A stretch of 64,000 nucleotides of DNA from Scedosporium boydii (GCA_002221725.1 NJFT01000029.1:62001-126000), one strand, 5' to 3'. Positions 12,295 to 23,697 are shown, numbered from the stretch's first letter. A program made the numbers and translations. The notes: generated by a model from the letters alone, not told the origin.

Positions 12295-13496
12295 ATGGAA
12301 CTCCTCACATCCATTCTCCTCTTATTTCCCATCCTTGTAGCCGCAGAGAAGCATCATATCATGCAGTCGGGCGTCTGGGTTAGAAACGTCGACACCTCCG
12401 GTCCTGACCCCGAGCCGAGGCCGAGTCCCTTGGTGGCTCCAGTGCCAGTTGACCACATATTCGCTCATAACCAGCAGATCGACGTTTCATTTGACGATCC
12501 GGCCGTGGTACGGCGCCTTTACCGTGGCCTCAATCAGGAGCCCCATTCTCCTAAGTGGCACGGTAGCCTCTCAAAGCGAGCTCCGGGAACCACCCTTGGC
12601 CCCATGATACAGGCAACACACTGCCTCGGTTGTGCCGAAAAGGCAGCCGGAGATATCACCACTTTTGAAAAACTCAAAACGTCTTGGATCCAGAAACAGG
12701 CACTTTTCACAATAGATGATTTAAGAGATAAATGCGTGTTCTACACAGGGGTGCGATATAGTGACCTCTTGAAGCACCCATGGATTCGAAAGGAGCCCGA
12801 CAGCAGGCTCTCACGGCGGGCTGCAGACTTCGCTTGCGCGAACAGGCTCCAAAGTATCTGGGTGAGTTGCCTAAGGAACACCATCTTGATGCCACTTACC
12901 TTTTTCCCCAGTACTCTTAACTCCTTCTCAACAAATATGGATGCTGATTATACCGTGACCATTGGGATTTCATGCAGACGATTTTCCCTGGTGTTGAAGC
13001 TGGCATCACCCCACCGGACAAGCCTGATCAACCCGGGCTCAGAAATCTATTCGAAGCGGGCCGCCCAGGCGGCTGGCTCGACTTCCTCGACCCCACCAAC
13101 CCCCAACGATACAAGTATTTCGAAAACATGTCCGAGGCCATGGCCATGCTGTGCTCCGGTAGAGTATTAGTTATGACTCCCAATGTGGACCTCATTCACC
13201 TCTATGGAACCGGAAATGGGGACGGCGATAATAATGACTTTAGCATTTGGAATACGGTGGAACGCCCCACGTTGAAGAGGGAACACCAAGTATCAGAAGC
13301 ATATGCCATCGATGCAGAAAACCCAGGAGAGGGATGGAGGATCGATCTAGAAACTGGAGAAATAGACGGGAGTAAAGTGGATTTCCATTTCATGAATCCC
13401 CCTCCGTTGACGAAACGCGACGGTGAGTGTGCACCGAATCTTATGTATGAGCCACTCGGCGAAGACTGGTTTGGAACTGGACGAGTGCTTTCATAG
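12295..13496 (+). CDS. Secreted protein of unknown function in the LysM/chitinase cluster
   Basis: ATG at 12295 has a good context (accgccATGg) and begins a signal peptide (MELLTSILLLFPILVAA). Upstream in-frame ATGs at 12229 and 12274 are possible but would precede the signal sequence. Exon 1 (12295-12861) and exon 2 (12978-13496) join in phase across a 116-bp intron (GTGAGT...CATGCAG), giving 361 residues. The first half has a CLGC pair and dibasic sites (LSKRAPG, LSRRAADF) that could be processed. The second half has LFEAGRPGGWLDFLD and YFENMSEAMAMLCSGRVLVMTP, phrases I associate with uncharacterised secreted proteins found beside killer-toxin-like chitinases, but I cannot name a domain. 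There are no transmembrane segments after the leader. No function is claimed. Confidence 0.65.
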
Positions 13497-13807
13497 GATC
13501 TAGTTCCTTGATTGATGAAAACAATTACCATGTCCATGAGATACTCGTCTATGAGCGGCCATTTTTGTCTCTCAGGGCCGAATATATGACTCCGACAGAA
13601 TACCGAGTTATGTCAGTGTCATTTTGGCTGCTTATTGGTCTATTAATGTCTTCATATATACCTCAGTTGCCCCGCGCTTCCCTCTTGCCATTTTGATCCC
13701 CTCAAATTCCCCTCCCTCTCGAAACCCCTTCTTTGCCTCGCTTGACACTATCTACGCATGCAACACGTCAACATTGATCCCCTCCCCTACGCCCGCCTAC
13801 CTCAGTC
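13497..13807. other. Short intergenic region
   Basis: Downstream of the secreted gene and upstream of the ankyrin gene. The part near 13675-13800 is rich in C and T, as in many fungal promoters. Nothing else is seen. Confidence 0.35.
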
Positions 13808-15133
13808 ATGGAGGTTCACCCTACCCAAAGCCCCCGCGCTCTTTCGGACTGTCGTAGTCGGATGTTTGCGTCCGTAACTGCGCTTCGTCGGGGGGAGATA
13901 ACACCCGATGTACTCCTCGGTCAGATGTTCAAAGAATTCTACTACTTGTCCACTCTACTTACTCCAAGAGTCGAAGAGGTGGAGAGGTTCCGCCGCATCG
14001 ACAGAAGTGTAGGGCGGGCGGCAAGTGTGGCTATCACGGCCATGGTCATATGCATTTGGCATCCGTATCATCAGCAGTACAGCTCCTCTGTCATGACAAC
14101 TTCCATTTCACTGCCCGATGAGAGTCAGGCAAGGCCCCTTTTTCTTGCATGCGAAGATGCGACCCTACATGATCTCGAAACTATCAATGAGGAAATAGCC
14201 AGTGCAGTGGGGATCAGTTTGCTTCAGAATCCAGGGATTCGTCAAGTCCTGGTTGTTCTTGCTCTTCTGGTCGGAAACAAACGGCTAGCGATTGCGGTAA
14301 TCGAAAACTACCCTCCCGGCCCAGACCACAACGAACTATTTGGCCCAAACAGCATCAATGATTCATCGTTTCCTGATACCGGTCGGCAGGTTATCCACCA
14401 CCAAATCTATAGTGGCAATGCTGCTCTAAACAGCGACTGTGATGTTTGGGTCTCTTTGATTAGGCACGGCTGGGCTACTCCACATCCGACCATGCTCAGT
14501 GTAGCTCTAACAACGCCCGATGGTTCATCTGGCAAGGCCCTTTTACAGGAGCTTGGGCCATTGATATTTGCTCACCCACAATTCTCGGAATCAGAAGTGG
14601 CGGAAAACCTTTTGCGCGGTGTCAACTCCAAGGCATTACCTGAACTGGTCGATTTCTACCTCACCTTATTCAACCCAAAGAAGCGCGGCATGGTCGAGGT
14701 GACTAGGAAACTATCTCGTGCCGCGGCCCGTTATGGGGGTACGGCCAACCTCCAGATCCTCCTGCAACACGACGCTGCCGACTTTTTCGGCATGGATCCA
14801 ACCCAGCATACCAAGAAGTGGAAGGGCGCATCATTAAATGACCCATGGGACGACTACTTCGGCACCACGGGGATGACCACTGCCCTTCACTATGCTGTGC
14901 GCGCTGGGAACGTCGAGGCTGTCGAATTCTTGCTTGCACAGCCCGGTGGCGAGGTACAACGGAGGGACGGATATGGACGCACAGCGTATGATTACGGGAA
15001 GCATTTGGAGTCTCTCGAAAGGCAGCGCCCTATAAAGGGGCTATACAAGATTTTCGAATTGTTTGAGCAGCATGGCTGGAAAGTATCGACACCGGAGGAA
15101 ATCAAGGCAGCAGAGTGCGAGAAACCAGACTAA
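13808..15133 (+). CDS. Ankyrin-repeat protein, single exon, 441 residues
   Basis: Open from ATG 13808 to TAA without introns. The N-terminal 300 residues contain no motif I recognise, apart from a moderately hydrophobic stretch near residues 75-85 (SVAITAMVICIWH). The C-terminal third has ankyrin-like units: ARYGGTANLQILLQHD (about residues 303-318), TALHYAVRAGNVEAVEFLLAQ (about 359-380) and a final partial unit with DGYGRTAYDYGKHLES. Such units mediate protein-protein binding, usually in the cytosol or nucleus. The partner and role are unknown. The gene sits between the chitin-related cluster and an AT-rich island. An alternative in-frame start at Met19 (13862) is possible. Confidence 0.75.
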   Translation: MEVHPTQSPRALSDCRSRMFASVTALRRGEITPDVLLGQMFKEFYYLSTLLTPRVEEVERFRRIDRSVGRAASVAITAMVICIWHPYHQQYSSSVMTTSISLPDESQARPLFLACEDATLHDLETINEEIASAVGISLLQNPGIRQVLVVLALLVGNKRLAIAVIENYPPGPDHNELFGPNSINDSSFPDTGRQVIHHQIYSGNAALNSDCDVWVSLIRHGWATPHPTMLSVALTTPDGSSGKALLQELGPLIFAHPQFSESEVAENLLRGVNSKALPELVDFYLTLFNPKKRGMVEVTRKLSRAAARYGGTANLQILLQHDAADFFGMDPTQHTKKWKGASLNDPWDDYFGTTGMTTALHYAVRAGNVEAVEFLLAQPGGEVQRRDGYGRTAYDYGKHLESLERQRPIKGLYKIFELFEQHGWKVSTPEEIKAAECEKPD

Positions 15134-16220
15134 GGCTACATGTTGCTGTCAATGTGAGAGGATACGGAACGGAATCCATTCGTGATTCGATTCCATCTGA
15201 GAATACTCCCTTTCTTATCGAGCGTCGTACCTTTCTAATGTTGAACTGCCTACTCCAATAAAATAAAGAGGGATTTACGAAGGGCGTTGAAAATCCAGAT
15301 CCATCTGGGGGGTGGTTTCTACCTAGTCTTGGGGTTTTCTCATCAAAACAGTGCGAGAGCCTGGTCATATTCCCGCAGTCTCACCACACCATTTTCAGCC
15401 CCGAACGAACGACTGGTTCACATTTGACACCAGGCATCCACGCGATATGCAAGCTCGGCTTAGATGGAATTTTAACAATTATTATCATTTTCTTCTGTCC
15501 AAGATGCAAGCTGTTCTTTATGTGGCAGGAAAAGTTGAAAGGGTTAAAACCCCGCTTTTGACATTCTAGTCTCTAATAGCCTGGGGATTCGACACTTGCA
15601 CGTTTCCTCACTCCAAACTTGCATCTCTTCCCCGCTGCTCTGGTGGTAGTAGTAGCTTAGTTGTGCCTTAAATTTTTTTTATTAAAAAATAAAACCTTCA
15701 GTCTAGAAACCAGGGACGGGACGAACTATAAGATGCTGGCCCTACTAGATGTGACCGCGAACGAGACGAGATAGGTTGTATCCTCTCTATCGACCGACAG
15801 ATTCGTCGGTAAAGGTATAATAATGAGGCTGCTAAAGTAAGTATATCTCTAGTCTCTATACCTTATTGTTTAAAAAATTATTAATTATTTATTATAATAG
15901 TATTAACATATTATATAAAATAGAGTTTAATTAAAATTTATAATCTATTATTTTCAAATAAATTATTATATAAATATAAGATTTATAAATAATATATACT
16001 ATATTAGAAATTTGTATTTAGATTTAGAGTAGAGCTAGTTACTAGATAATTAAATATAGGATTTGGGTTATGAGCTGTCAAGGTCGACATTAGAGTCGGG
16101 CAGCAACGTATAGGTATAGGTGGGAGGAACGGCCTTCAGTCCTCATCTCATCCCAAACCCTCCTCCCGCCGTTTCAACCCAGTCTATATTTCTCACCCTT
16201 CCTAAGTCGGTTCGCCCACA
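15134..16220. other. Intergenic, with an AT-rich core
   Basis: No gene is supportable. The centre (about 15835-16070) is strongly AT-rich and dominated by TTA, ATA and TAA, annotated separately. The flanks have ordinary composition. Confidence 0.5.
15835..16070. repeat. AT-rich island, possible RIP-degraded repeat relic
   Basis: About 235 bp made almost wholly of A and T (for example ttatataaaatagagtttaa) inside otherwise balanced sequence. This is the composition expected of repeat-induced point mutation relics in ascomycetes. No terminal repeats or coding potential remain, so the original element cannot be named. Confidence 0.5.
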
Positions 16221-19200
16221 ATGGCTTCCTTCGGCCGCCTCTCCAACTCGCTTATATCTGGCGTAAACGAGACTACGCTTGCGCTTGCAAGCCTCAACTT
16301 TGACTTCTCCCTCGTCAAACTGCAGGCTCCGCAGGAGTATTCCGGAGTTGGTAAGGCCCTGACAAAAAGTCGACGGGAGAGTGGTGAGTTCGGTGCAACT
16401 CACCGGACGACACGAAAACTCGGCGCGCTCTTCGAAGCTGTCATCCCTCAGGCTCCAAGGTTGACGGCCGCGTACGGCACTCGAGCCAGCGAGATCATCC
16501 AGAAACCCGAATTGAATCCGTCCGGCAAGACTGAGCACCAGGGACCCTTTGCCGCCTTTGTCGGTGTCGATGCTACGTCGATATGGGCAGCCGCGACTTC
16601 GGGAGGCATGTCTATCGCTGTTCATCTTTTAGCCTGCCTTCTTGCCCGCTCTTTCAGCGATCCTGCTCATTTCATATCCGTCTGGGCCGAGCTTGTCATA
16701 GAGCGCCAGCGTGAAATCGCCCAATCCGCACAGGGTCCGATGCTCAATATGTCACGTATTGCCGCTATCAATGCGGCCAGCCAGCCCATCCCTAGGGACG
16801 AGCTTCGGCAGTGGGATGCATCAGCCAGAGCATGGCTTCAGACGGCAGACTCTGCAATGCAGAAGGAATACATCCAGCTAAAGTTGATCCTGAAGAACAT
16901 CGACCTCCCCGTATCAAGTGGCGGGAGCCTTTAAGCCGACGTCATCTGCTCATGGACACAGACCATGAATGGGTTGGAGCGCCTTCTGAACGGCCAACCA
17001 CAGAGTGTTACGGATGGTGCAATCCTCTTGGCCATATCTGGCTGGCATTTGTATCCTAACCTCCTCGTCCTCGGCAGCAAAACAACCAACGTAGAGTTTT
17101 CTGGCGCCCTGGTTCCCTCCATAGGACTGCTGACTGTTGGGATAACAAACACGCGTCATTGCTCCCCAAGCTGCGATTCATCCACCAAGGCAGAGGGCAT
17201 CTATTCGTCCGTTGCCCTATCTCACTATCGTTACTACGGCAGGCGTGTTGAGACCGCAGGTGAGATAGATGATCGACTGACTATTGACGATCTCTATTTG
17301 GTCGCCCTCGGCAGCCTTCTAGGGACATGGAAGGTACCACAGTCGGAAATGGAATCCTCTTTCCGGTGGTTTACCGCTCTTTGGAATTATGTTGAGCGAG
17401 CTACTCGGCTCCCCAAGCCCAAGTGGCTTGAGAATCTGGCCTTGGCTGCCAAGCGAGCTCTTGACGCTACCGGTTAGGCGGAACAAGAGTGTCTCTGCCG
17501 GGTTCGCTTCGGCCAGCGACGCGGCCGCAACTTTCTAGTACCTCCTCAACCGCGGCAAAAACAACAATCGACTTACCTGCCATGGTTCGAGCTCCGCTCG
17601 CAACATATTCTCGACTCGCTCGGTGGAACCAATCTCCAGGAATGCGGCGTTTGATACCTACGCCAGTTGGCTAAGGCAATGAGCTTGCGGTATGACCATG
17701 CCATCATCACGCAAATCTCAAACCAATGTGCCGAGATGGACAAGACAGAGTACCATCAGTATACGACCGCTGTTCTTCCTCACGACAGCACCGATAGCTT
17801 TTCGCAGATCAAACCTAACGAAGAACTTCCAGATCTTATCCAAGATTATGAGACCGAATTGCCAAAAAGCGGCGCTGAGTGCCCGGTTTCGGTTTCGGGC
17901 GACCGGTTTACAGCACCCAAACGTGCAAAGCACAGGCACTGGGTAGGCTCTTTCACCCGCTACAACAACTATAGAAAGACCGAGGACATGCCCTCTTCTC
18001 TATTCTGGGACAAATCCTTTTCCCCATTCCGGGACAGTGCCTTTTCCTTGGATAGTACCGCATTATCCAAGCCGTTACGCTGTGAGAAGGTCGCGGAACG
18101 GGAGACCTCCATCATTGCAGACTGCCTAGCCCATCTCCGCGACGACTTAGGCCTATTCCCAACAGTACCTGTTCACTTTACCAAGGTTGTTGGTGACTCG
18201 AGCGGCGTGCTACGGCTTTGGATCACGAGCTCAGAAGCTACAAGCAAAACCAAGCTCGAACAGGCTGTCAGAGATCTGCAGTGTGGGAAGAAGGGCGATA
18301 TGGTCGACATTCACAGCGCAATTGAAATTCTTCAGTCTGAGAGAGTCTACCCCTCACACCCTTTGGCAGTATCTCGAGGGGCCAGATCCTTACGAACCTG
18401 ACGCCTTCATCAAGCCATTCCTCGAACTTATACGCGCTGAGCGACGGCAGTGTGAAGCCATGATTGCTTCGCTACGCGGCCTCGCCGTTGCAAAATCCAT
18501 TTATAGCCAGCTCGACGGCGCGACGATATCCTCCGGTGTAGTTGAGGGAGGCATCCATAGCGCCAAATGGGCCAAGGTGTACAACAACCAAGCGACGCTG
18601 ACGCGCTCTATCGTCTTCGGTTGCATTGCCATGTTCGAGACAGGCAAGATTAACCTTGGCGCCGAGAAACTAGAACAAGTCATCGCGCTCTTGTCAGAAA
18701 ACTCCCTCTTCATTGCCTCGCGACTTCTTGACGACCCCAATGCGCAACTGCCAGAGCACGCTGTCACCCACATCATCGGCAACATCGGCCGGCCGGGGAT
18801 CAGCCTGCTCATACCTCCAGCGGCCAGGCCGCTCTCGAGGCCGCTGAGCAACCTTTCGCGCAGTAAGTTACACGCCGTTTGACGGCTGTCGTGAGGATAA
18901 CTTTAGGGGCACATCGTTCCATCTGATTTTCACCAGCCATGAGTTTCCCCTCGACTACGGTATTAAGGGCATTCATGACCACCAAGTGTTCTTTGTGGAG
19001 TCAGTTGTCTCGGTACACGATGCGGGACAGTGGGTTGCGGATCTAGATGTTTTGAGGGTACTCGACTGGGAGATAGAGCAACAGCGGCTGCCGGTTGCGC
19101 ATACGGCGCGTGCGGAACACTCTGCTGAGACTCGTGCTGCAGTCCTGGAGAAATTTGCCATGATAGACTCGTGGGAGGAGGTGTTAGACACTCCCCCTTC

Positions 19201-19453
19201 TATTGATCTTGTCAGGGCCCACCAGAACTGGCCGGCAAGGCTTACCGCGAGCGTAGTTTTGGCGCATCCGAGGGATTGGGGTGACAACGATGAGCACAGT
19301 CACGGGGAGGGATCGAAGGAGAGGAACGAAATGGAGAGACCGAGGCTCATGATATTAGATAATGGGGATGAGCCTTGTTGGGTGTGTGTTTATCGGAGGT
19401 CCAGGCGGCGGGTGGCGATGGATATCGGGACACCGACTTATCTTATTACGTGA
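16221..19453 (+). pseudogene. Large decayed gene, homologous to an uncharacterised fungal protein of about 1000 residues
   Basis: From ATG 16221 one reading frame carries continuous protein-like sequence but is stopped by TAA at 16932-16934, TAG at 17475-17477 and TGA at 17652-17654. Reading resumes in the same frame after each stop (SWTQTMNGLERLL after the first). Near 18350 the protein shifts to the next frame (LWQYLEGPDPYEP), and near 18865 it shifts again (TSFHLIFTSHEFPLDYG) until TGA at about 19453. The opening phrase (LSNSLISGVNETTLALASLN) and the late phrase VESVVSVHDAGQWVADLD are ones I associate with a conserved but unnamed fungal protein. No catalytic motif is evident. Some breaks might be unrecognised introns, but the two frame changes have no splice-site pair around them, so decay is more likely. 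All three stops are one C-to-T or G-to-A change from a sense codon. Confidence 0.65.
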
Positions 19454-20167
19454 AGTCGCATCACAGACGTCTACCTGGGCGATACTTCTAACCGACCCGG
19501 GACTCTCTCGGCCCATCGGAAATGGGAACGGGGATTTCTAGTCCATATCTATACTCTTTTTGTCTCAGCGAGGTTGTTAGTCTTTGCCAAATTAAAGCGT
19601 GAGCAAGCCTGAACAAACAGTACGATGGACCGCCTGGGAGAGTTATCGACCAGGTTTGCCGCATTTAAGAGTAGAGGTTCATTCCGCTCGGTGACCTCCG
19701 AGGCCCGAGAGTCAGGAAGGTTTTCTCTAATTTGCTCGGGGCCGATCATAACCAGCCTAGTGGTATTTGCGCGGAAGACTCGAGGAAACCTGCCTCTCGG
19801 CACAGGCGATACGGGACACCGAAATGCCCAGTGGCAGGGCAAACCTTCGCCCATGTTTGACTACTCTGAAATCGTGAATCCTACAACTATCGCTGTTGTG
19901 TGGCTTATCCCAGTAGCTGGTGAGGGCCAGCAGTCGAGGTTTCGGGCTCTTCTAAACCGGGTAATTAGGGATTTGAATAACTATGATTCATCGACCCTCC
20001 GATCCATTTTCTAAAAATAGCCTTGACTAAAGTTCAGTTCGGCTTCTTGCATTACACCATCGTTGGCCACCTACACACGACGACCAGCACCAGGCCACCG
20101 GATTTCACTTCATTGCCATACTATATGCACTAGTTTTGCGTAATTTGAAACCCCTTCTCTGTCAATA
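19454..20167. other. Intergenic; one weak open frame
   Basis: An open frame at 19625-20014 (+, 129 residues, MDRLGELSTRFAAF) overlaps a minus-strand frame of similar length and has no recognisable motif. I do not treat it as a gene. The region separates the decayed gene from the 3' end of the AAA ATPase. Confidence 0.3.
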
Positions 20168-23100
20168 TTAGGTATACGGATCTGACATTTTACTCGCCGA
20201 CATACCATGCCCTGGTAGCCAAGTTTCTCCGTGCCCTACACCTCGTATACCCTCTGGCTGACCTACAGGCCCTTGCATAGCACTTGTCTCTGCAGTATAA
20301 CTTGGCATATACCGTCCATCATGAGCTGTACTAGGCCCATATACGTTCCCAGGAGCTTGTGGCGAAGCATTTGACAAGCCGAAACGGTCGGGTTGTTGGG
20401 GCATGCCGTGACGCGTGTATGGACTCGGTGAAGGTGACGTTCCCTGATTGTACCGCGGCGTGCTAGGCTCGGCTCCATACCGGAAGTCCCCGCTGCTGTA
20501 GGGATCCGGCCCGTATCCTCCACCTCGTAGACCACTCTGCTGGGTCGAGAATGACGGTGCCGAGACCGACGGCCCAAAAGAAGGCTGGGGAGCGGGATGC
20601 GCGACGTGGTTCGCAGTCCGAGAATTCTTCAAGTGGTCGGCCCTCTCCCCAGCTAGGTGAGCCAAGTCCGCATCGCTCCATCCCTTAGCCTCGCGCATAT
20701 ATTGGTCGAAAGAGAGGGTAGCGTGCTCCACCTTTATAAAGAGAGCGGGATCGAGTATCGGAGCCGGCGCCGGGGCCCTTCCGGACGTGGAGGCGGCCTC
20801 GGTCTCTGTAGCGTAGTTGTGATACGCAAGGCTCGAGGCGATTTGGAAAGCATTGCGTATTTGCCTGCCGTTCCAGGAACTCCCGTTGGCGAAGTTTCGA
20901 TCGAAGTGGCCTTCGGCATATTTTAGAATCTCTTCCTCTTTGATGTCGAGCGGGGGCTGCTTGGTCAATTCGTGTCGCTGCTGCTCAATGAGGCGGAGTT
21001 TGTGAATATTGAGGCGGAAGATCTCGCACGTTTGTATCTTATCGAGGCGAGGATAGTACAGAGATACGTGAATACGGGATTTGAATGCTTCGTCCATCGT
21101 GCCCACTCGGTTCGTTGTGAGGAAGAGGAGTCCATTGTAGTACTCGAGGACACGCAGGAACACTGAAACGAGGGCATTGCGCGTCATGTCTAGCCTCGTT
21201 CGCTGCGAAAGAAATACGTCTGCTTCGTCCAGGAGGAGTACGCAGTCCCACATATGCGCCAGCCGAAACACGTTTGTCAGTGACGCCTCGACCTCTTTTG
21301 GGGTAAGTCCAAGGTCGCCACAGGTAATGACGAAGAGAGGCTTGCTATTCTCAACAGCCACAGCTTCGGCCGTCGCAGTCTTTCCGACACCAGGGACGCC
21401 GTGGAGGAGAATCACAAGTCCTCTTCCCTTTGCTTGAATAAGGTCTTGGCTTATGCCCTCGGTCGACATGCTAACAAGTCTGCGTTCAAGCTCCTTCTTC
21501 TGGAAGTGGGTGTTGACGAGTCCGCGAATGATGTCCTTGTAGTTACGCAGAATTTTCAGGTTCTCGAAGACGCCATGTTCCCTAATGATTGGCTTTAGGT
21601 ATCGAATGTCGACGAGGACAAACTTCCTCTCGCGAAGAGCGTACGCGAACATGCGCTTGGGCAGGAGTACGAGGTCGTCGTTTCTGAGGCTCAGAGCCTG
21701 TTGGCCGACACCGTAAGCCCGAATCCCCTTGGTACGCTGGCTCAGAAACTGATCCGACTTGATATTGTCGTTACGTTGACGTGTATCAATGCCATCCAAG
21801 GTCTGGATTAACTCGGGGCTGGTGTAGAGCAGTGTAGTCCGAGAACTATCAGCCCAGTGCTGGATCCGAAATACGTCTTCTTTCGAACTGCATCCGTCAG
21901 ACTTGGAAGCAGAGGGACGATGGAACTCGGGTTTCCAATCTGGATTCGATTGGATGGCTTCCGTCACGTCGATGATGACGTCGCTCTCGATGAATTGTGG
22001 GTGTCTCATTGCTTTGCCATCTACATCGAGGAGAAGTCCGTCGGCTGACTCCGACGACTCGCCGAATGGGTTTGTCGTCAGGGTCCAGAAATTGTACGCT
22101 TGGTGCCGTTCGCGTAGGTATTTCTGGAAGTCTGAGCCTTGCTTCCTCAGCCGTTCGAGGGTGTTCTCGTCGGAACTAAGAAACCGAGCGGGATATATTT
22201 CTAGGGAGTCGATATCCCGCTCTCCCGGAAATGGCGGAATTAAAAACACGTTTCGGACAGCCCCATAGGCAGAGCCGTCGTAGTCAATGTAATAACAGGA
22301 GATCTTGAAGTAGCCACCCCCCGTTTGCATCACCTCGTCTTGGAACCACCCGAAATCAGCGGGAGGATACGTTAGATCCGGCTCAGGGACTTCAATGCGA
22401 TAGACCCGCCAGAGCTCTTGGTACCTCTGTGCTGAATCATGAGCCGCAGGAACGAAGACGAGCTCCCCCGGTCGAAATAACGACCATAGGTCATCGAACG
22501 CAACTTTTCGAGTCTCAAGGTTCTCGAACTTCTGGTACAGGGGCAAGATCTCGCGATCGACAAAGTCGACGTAGCAGCGCATGTCTCGGAGGGCCTCGAG
22601 GCTATCCATAACCAGATCTAGGGTGCCGTCATCCGACGCCTCAGTTGCCAAGGAAGCATTTGAAGCAGCGTCATCTCGACTCTCGCTGCCACTGTCACCG
22701 CCGTCCTCCTCCTCTGCTATCTCCCCGAAAATCCCGGCAAGGCCTTGAGAAGCCTCTTCAGGACTAGACTCGCCAATATCTCCATTTTCAAGATGGCTGT
22801 ACTTTTCTATCAGGCCTTCAAGCGCCTTTCGCATTTGCGGTTGGAAGTACACGAGGGGCTTGAAAGGCCGGAAGAAGGTCCTCGACCACGTGCGGCGATC
22901 CGACTCCCCCAGTAGTTGCGTCAAGTGGGCTAGCACAGGCTGCGACTGGATCCGGACTCTGTGGATATAACTCGATTCGCTCCCTTGAACTGATTGCTTC
23001 TCATTTCGCGCAGTCTTCTCTGAAGGCTTTCCCAGAGGCTTCGCCACATACGCCTGAGCTGTGGTCACTATGGCTCGCCGTAACCTGCCCAACTCCTCCC

Positions 23101-23380
23101 GGCCTCGCAAACTCCGCTCGGAGCGGATCTGGCCGCCTATGTTCAGCGGCCCGACGAGAGCCTCGACTGCGTACTCGGCGTTGTCGCTGCCGTAGTGGTT
23201 TTTGAAATGTTCAAAATTGACTTTGCGCACCTCGGGGATCTTGGGTCGCCATTTCGCTTTGATTCTATGGCGCTCTTCAAAAATTCTCTGGCGTCGTTCC
23301 TCCTCTGACTCGACTCCCATCTCTCGGCGGGTGGGCGCAGAACGCCGAGCCACTCGGCGTATTTTGGGACGGTCCTTCAT
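20168..23380 (-). CDS. Fungal AAA ATPase with DUF7025-type N-terminal region, 1070 residues
   Basis: Intact single exon from ATG 23380. The N-terminus is basic. An acidic segment lies near residues 205-255. The middle part (about 290-500) fits the fungal DUF7025 type: it has DLWSLFRPGELVFVP and YYIDYDGSAYG. The ATPase core has Walker A GVPGVGKT (about residues 661-668), Walker B LLLDEADV (about 715-722) and a sensor-1-like FLTTNRVG. A typical fungal lid follows (WNGRQIRNAFQIASSLAYH). The last 200 residues are low-complexity and rich in Pro, Gly, Ser and Tyr. These ATPases are predicted to remodel protein substrates, but no substrate is known for this fungal subfamily. It shares a 317-bp promoter region with the STAND-like gene on the plus strand, which suggests co-expression. 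Confidence 0.85.
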   Translation of the reverse strand: MKDRPKIRRVARRSAPTRREMGVESEEERRQRIFEERHRIKAKWRPKIPEVRKVNFEHFKNHYGSDNAEYAVEALVGPLNIGGQIRSERSLRGREELGRLRRAIVTTAQAYVAKPLGKPSEKTARNEKQSVQGSESSYIHRVRIQSQPVLAHLTQLLGESDRRTWSRTFFRPFKPLVYFQPQMRKALEGLIEKYSHLENGDIGESSPEEASQGLAGIFGEIAEEEDGGDSGSESRDDAASNASLATEASDDGTLDLVMDSLEALRDMRCYVDFVDREILPLYQKFENLETRKVAFDDLWSLFRPGELVFVPAAHDSAQRYQELWRVYRIEVPEPDLTYPPADFGWFQDEVMQTGGGYFKISCYYIDYDGSAYGAVRNVFLIPPFPGERDIDSLEIYPARFLSSDENTLERLRKQGSDFQKYLRERHQAYNFWTLTTNPFGESSESADGLLLDVDGKAMRHPQFIESDVIIDVTEAIQSNPDWKPEFHRPSASKSDGCSSKEDVFRIQHWADSSRTTLLYTSPELIQTLDGIDTRQRNDNIKSDQFLSQRTKGIRAYGVGQQALSLRNDDLVLLPKRMFAYALRERKFVLVDIRYLKPIIREHGVFENLKILRNYKDIIRGLVNTHFQKKELERRLVSMSTEGISQDLIQAKGRGLVILLHGVPGVGKTATAEAVAVENSKPLFVITCGDLGLTPKEVEASLTNVFRLAHMWDCVLLLDEADVFLSQRTRLDMTRNALVSVFLRVLEYYNGLLFLTTNRVGTMDEAFKSRIHVSLYYPRLDKIQTCEIFRLNIHKLRLIEQQRHELTKQPPLDIKEEEILKYAEGHFDRNFANGSSWNGRQIRNAFQIASSLAYHNYATETEAASTSGRAPAPAPILDPALFIKVEHATLSFDQYMREAKGWSDADLAHLAGERADHLKNSRTANHVAHPAPQPSFGPSVSAPSFSTQQSGLRGGGYGPDPYSSGDFRYGAEPSTPRYNQGTSPSPSPYTRHGMPQQPDRFGLSNASPQAPGNVYGPSTAHDGRYMPSYTAETSAMQGPVGQPEGIRGVGHGETWLPGHGMSASKMSDPYT

Positions 23381-23697
23381 GACGACAATAACGGGATGGA
23401 TTCTGAGACCACTTTGTAAAGATCTCCTCTGATACCTCCAGTTGTAGTATAACCGGGAATGAGGGGTAGGTTTGCCTCTGGAGCGAAGCCCAAGACAGAT
23501 GTGAGCAGCAGAGCCTGGTCAAAAAGAGGGGATGGCAGAGAAGACGCCCAATCCTTCAGAGCGGCTTGGCGACATAAAACCCCTCGTTGGTCAGCGCCAT
23601 ATTGACGTGGCGCATTCTCCTCCCCTGTCATCTTGGGCGGGAGGGAGGCGAAGCAATATTTGGATGTATGGGTGGCTGACTGGCTGCAATCCTACGA
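23381..23697. promoter_or_regulatory. 317-bp divergent promoter region of AAA ATPase and STAND-like gene
   Basis: The two start codons (23380 minus, 23698 plus) are 317 bp apart. Both promoters must lie here unless one gene has an upstream exon. No canonical TATA box is obvious. Confidence 0.5.

Noticed and set aside
16221..19453. Interpretation of all breaks in the large gene as introns
   Set aside because: The stops are embedded in sequence that stays protein-like in the same frame on both sides, and the two frame changes have no GT...AG pair of suitable length.
19625..20014. Open frame of 129 residues between the decayed gene and the AAA ATPase
   Set aside because: Overlapped by a similar minus-strand frame, no motif, no promoter or intron support.
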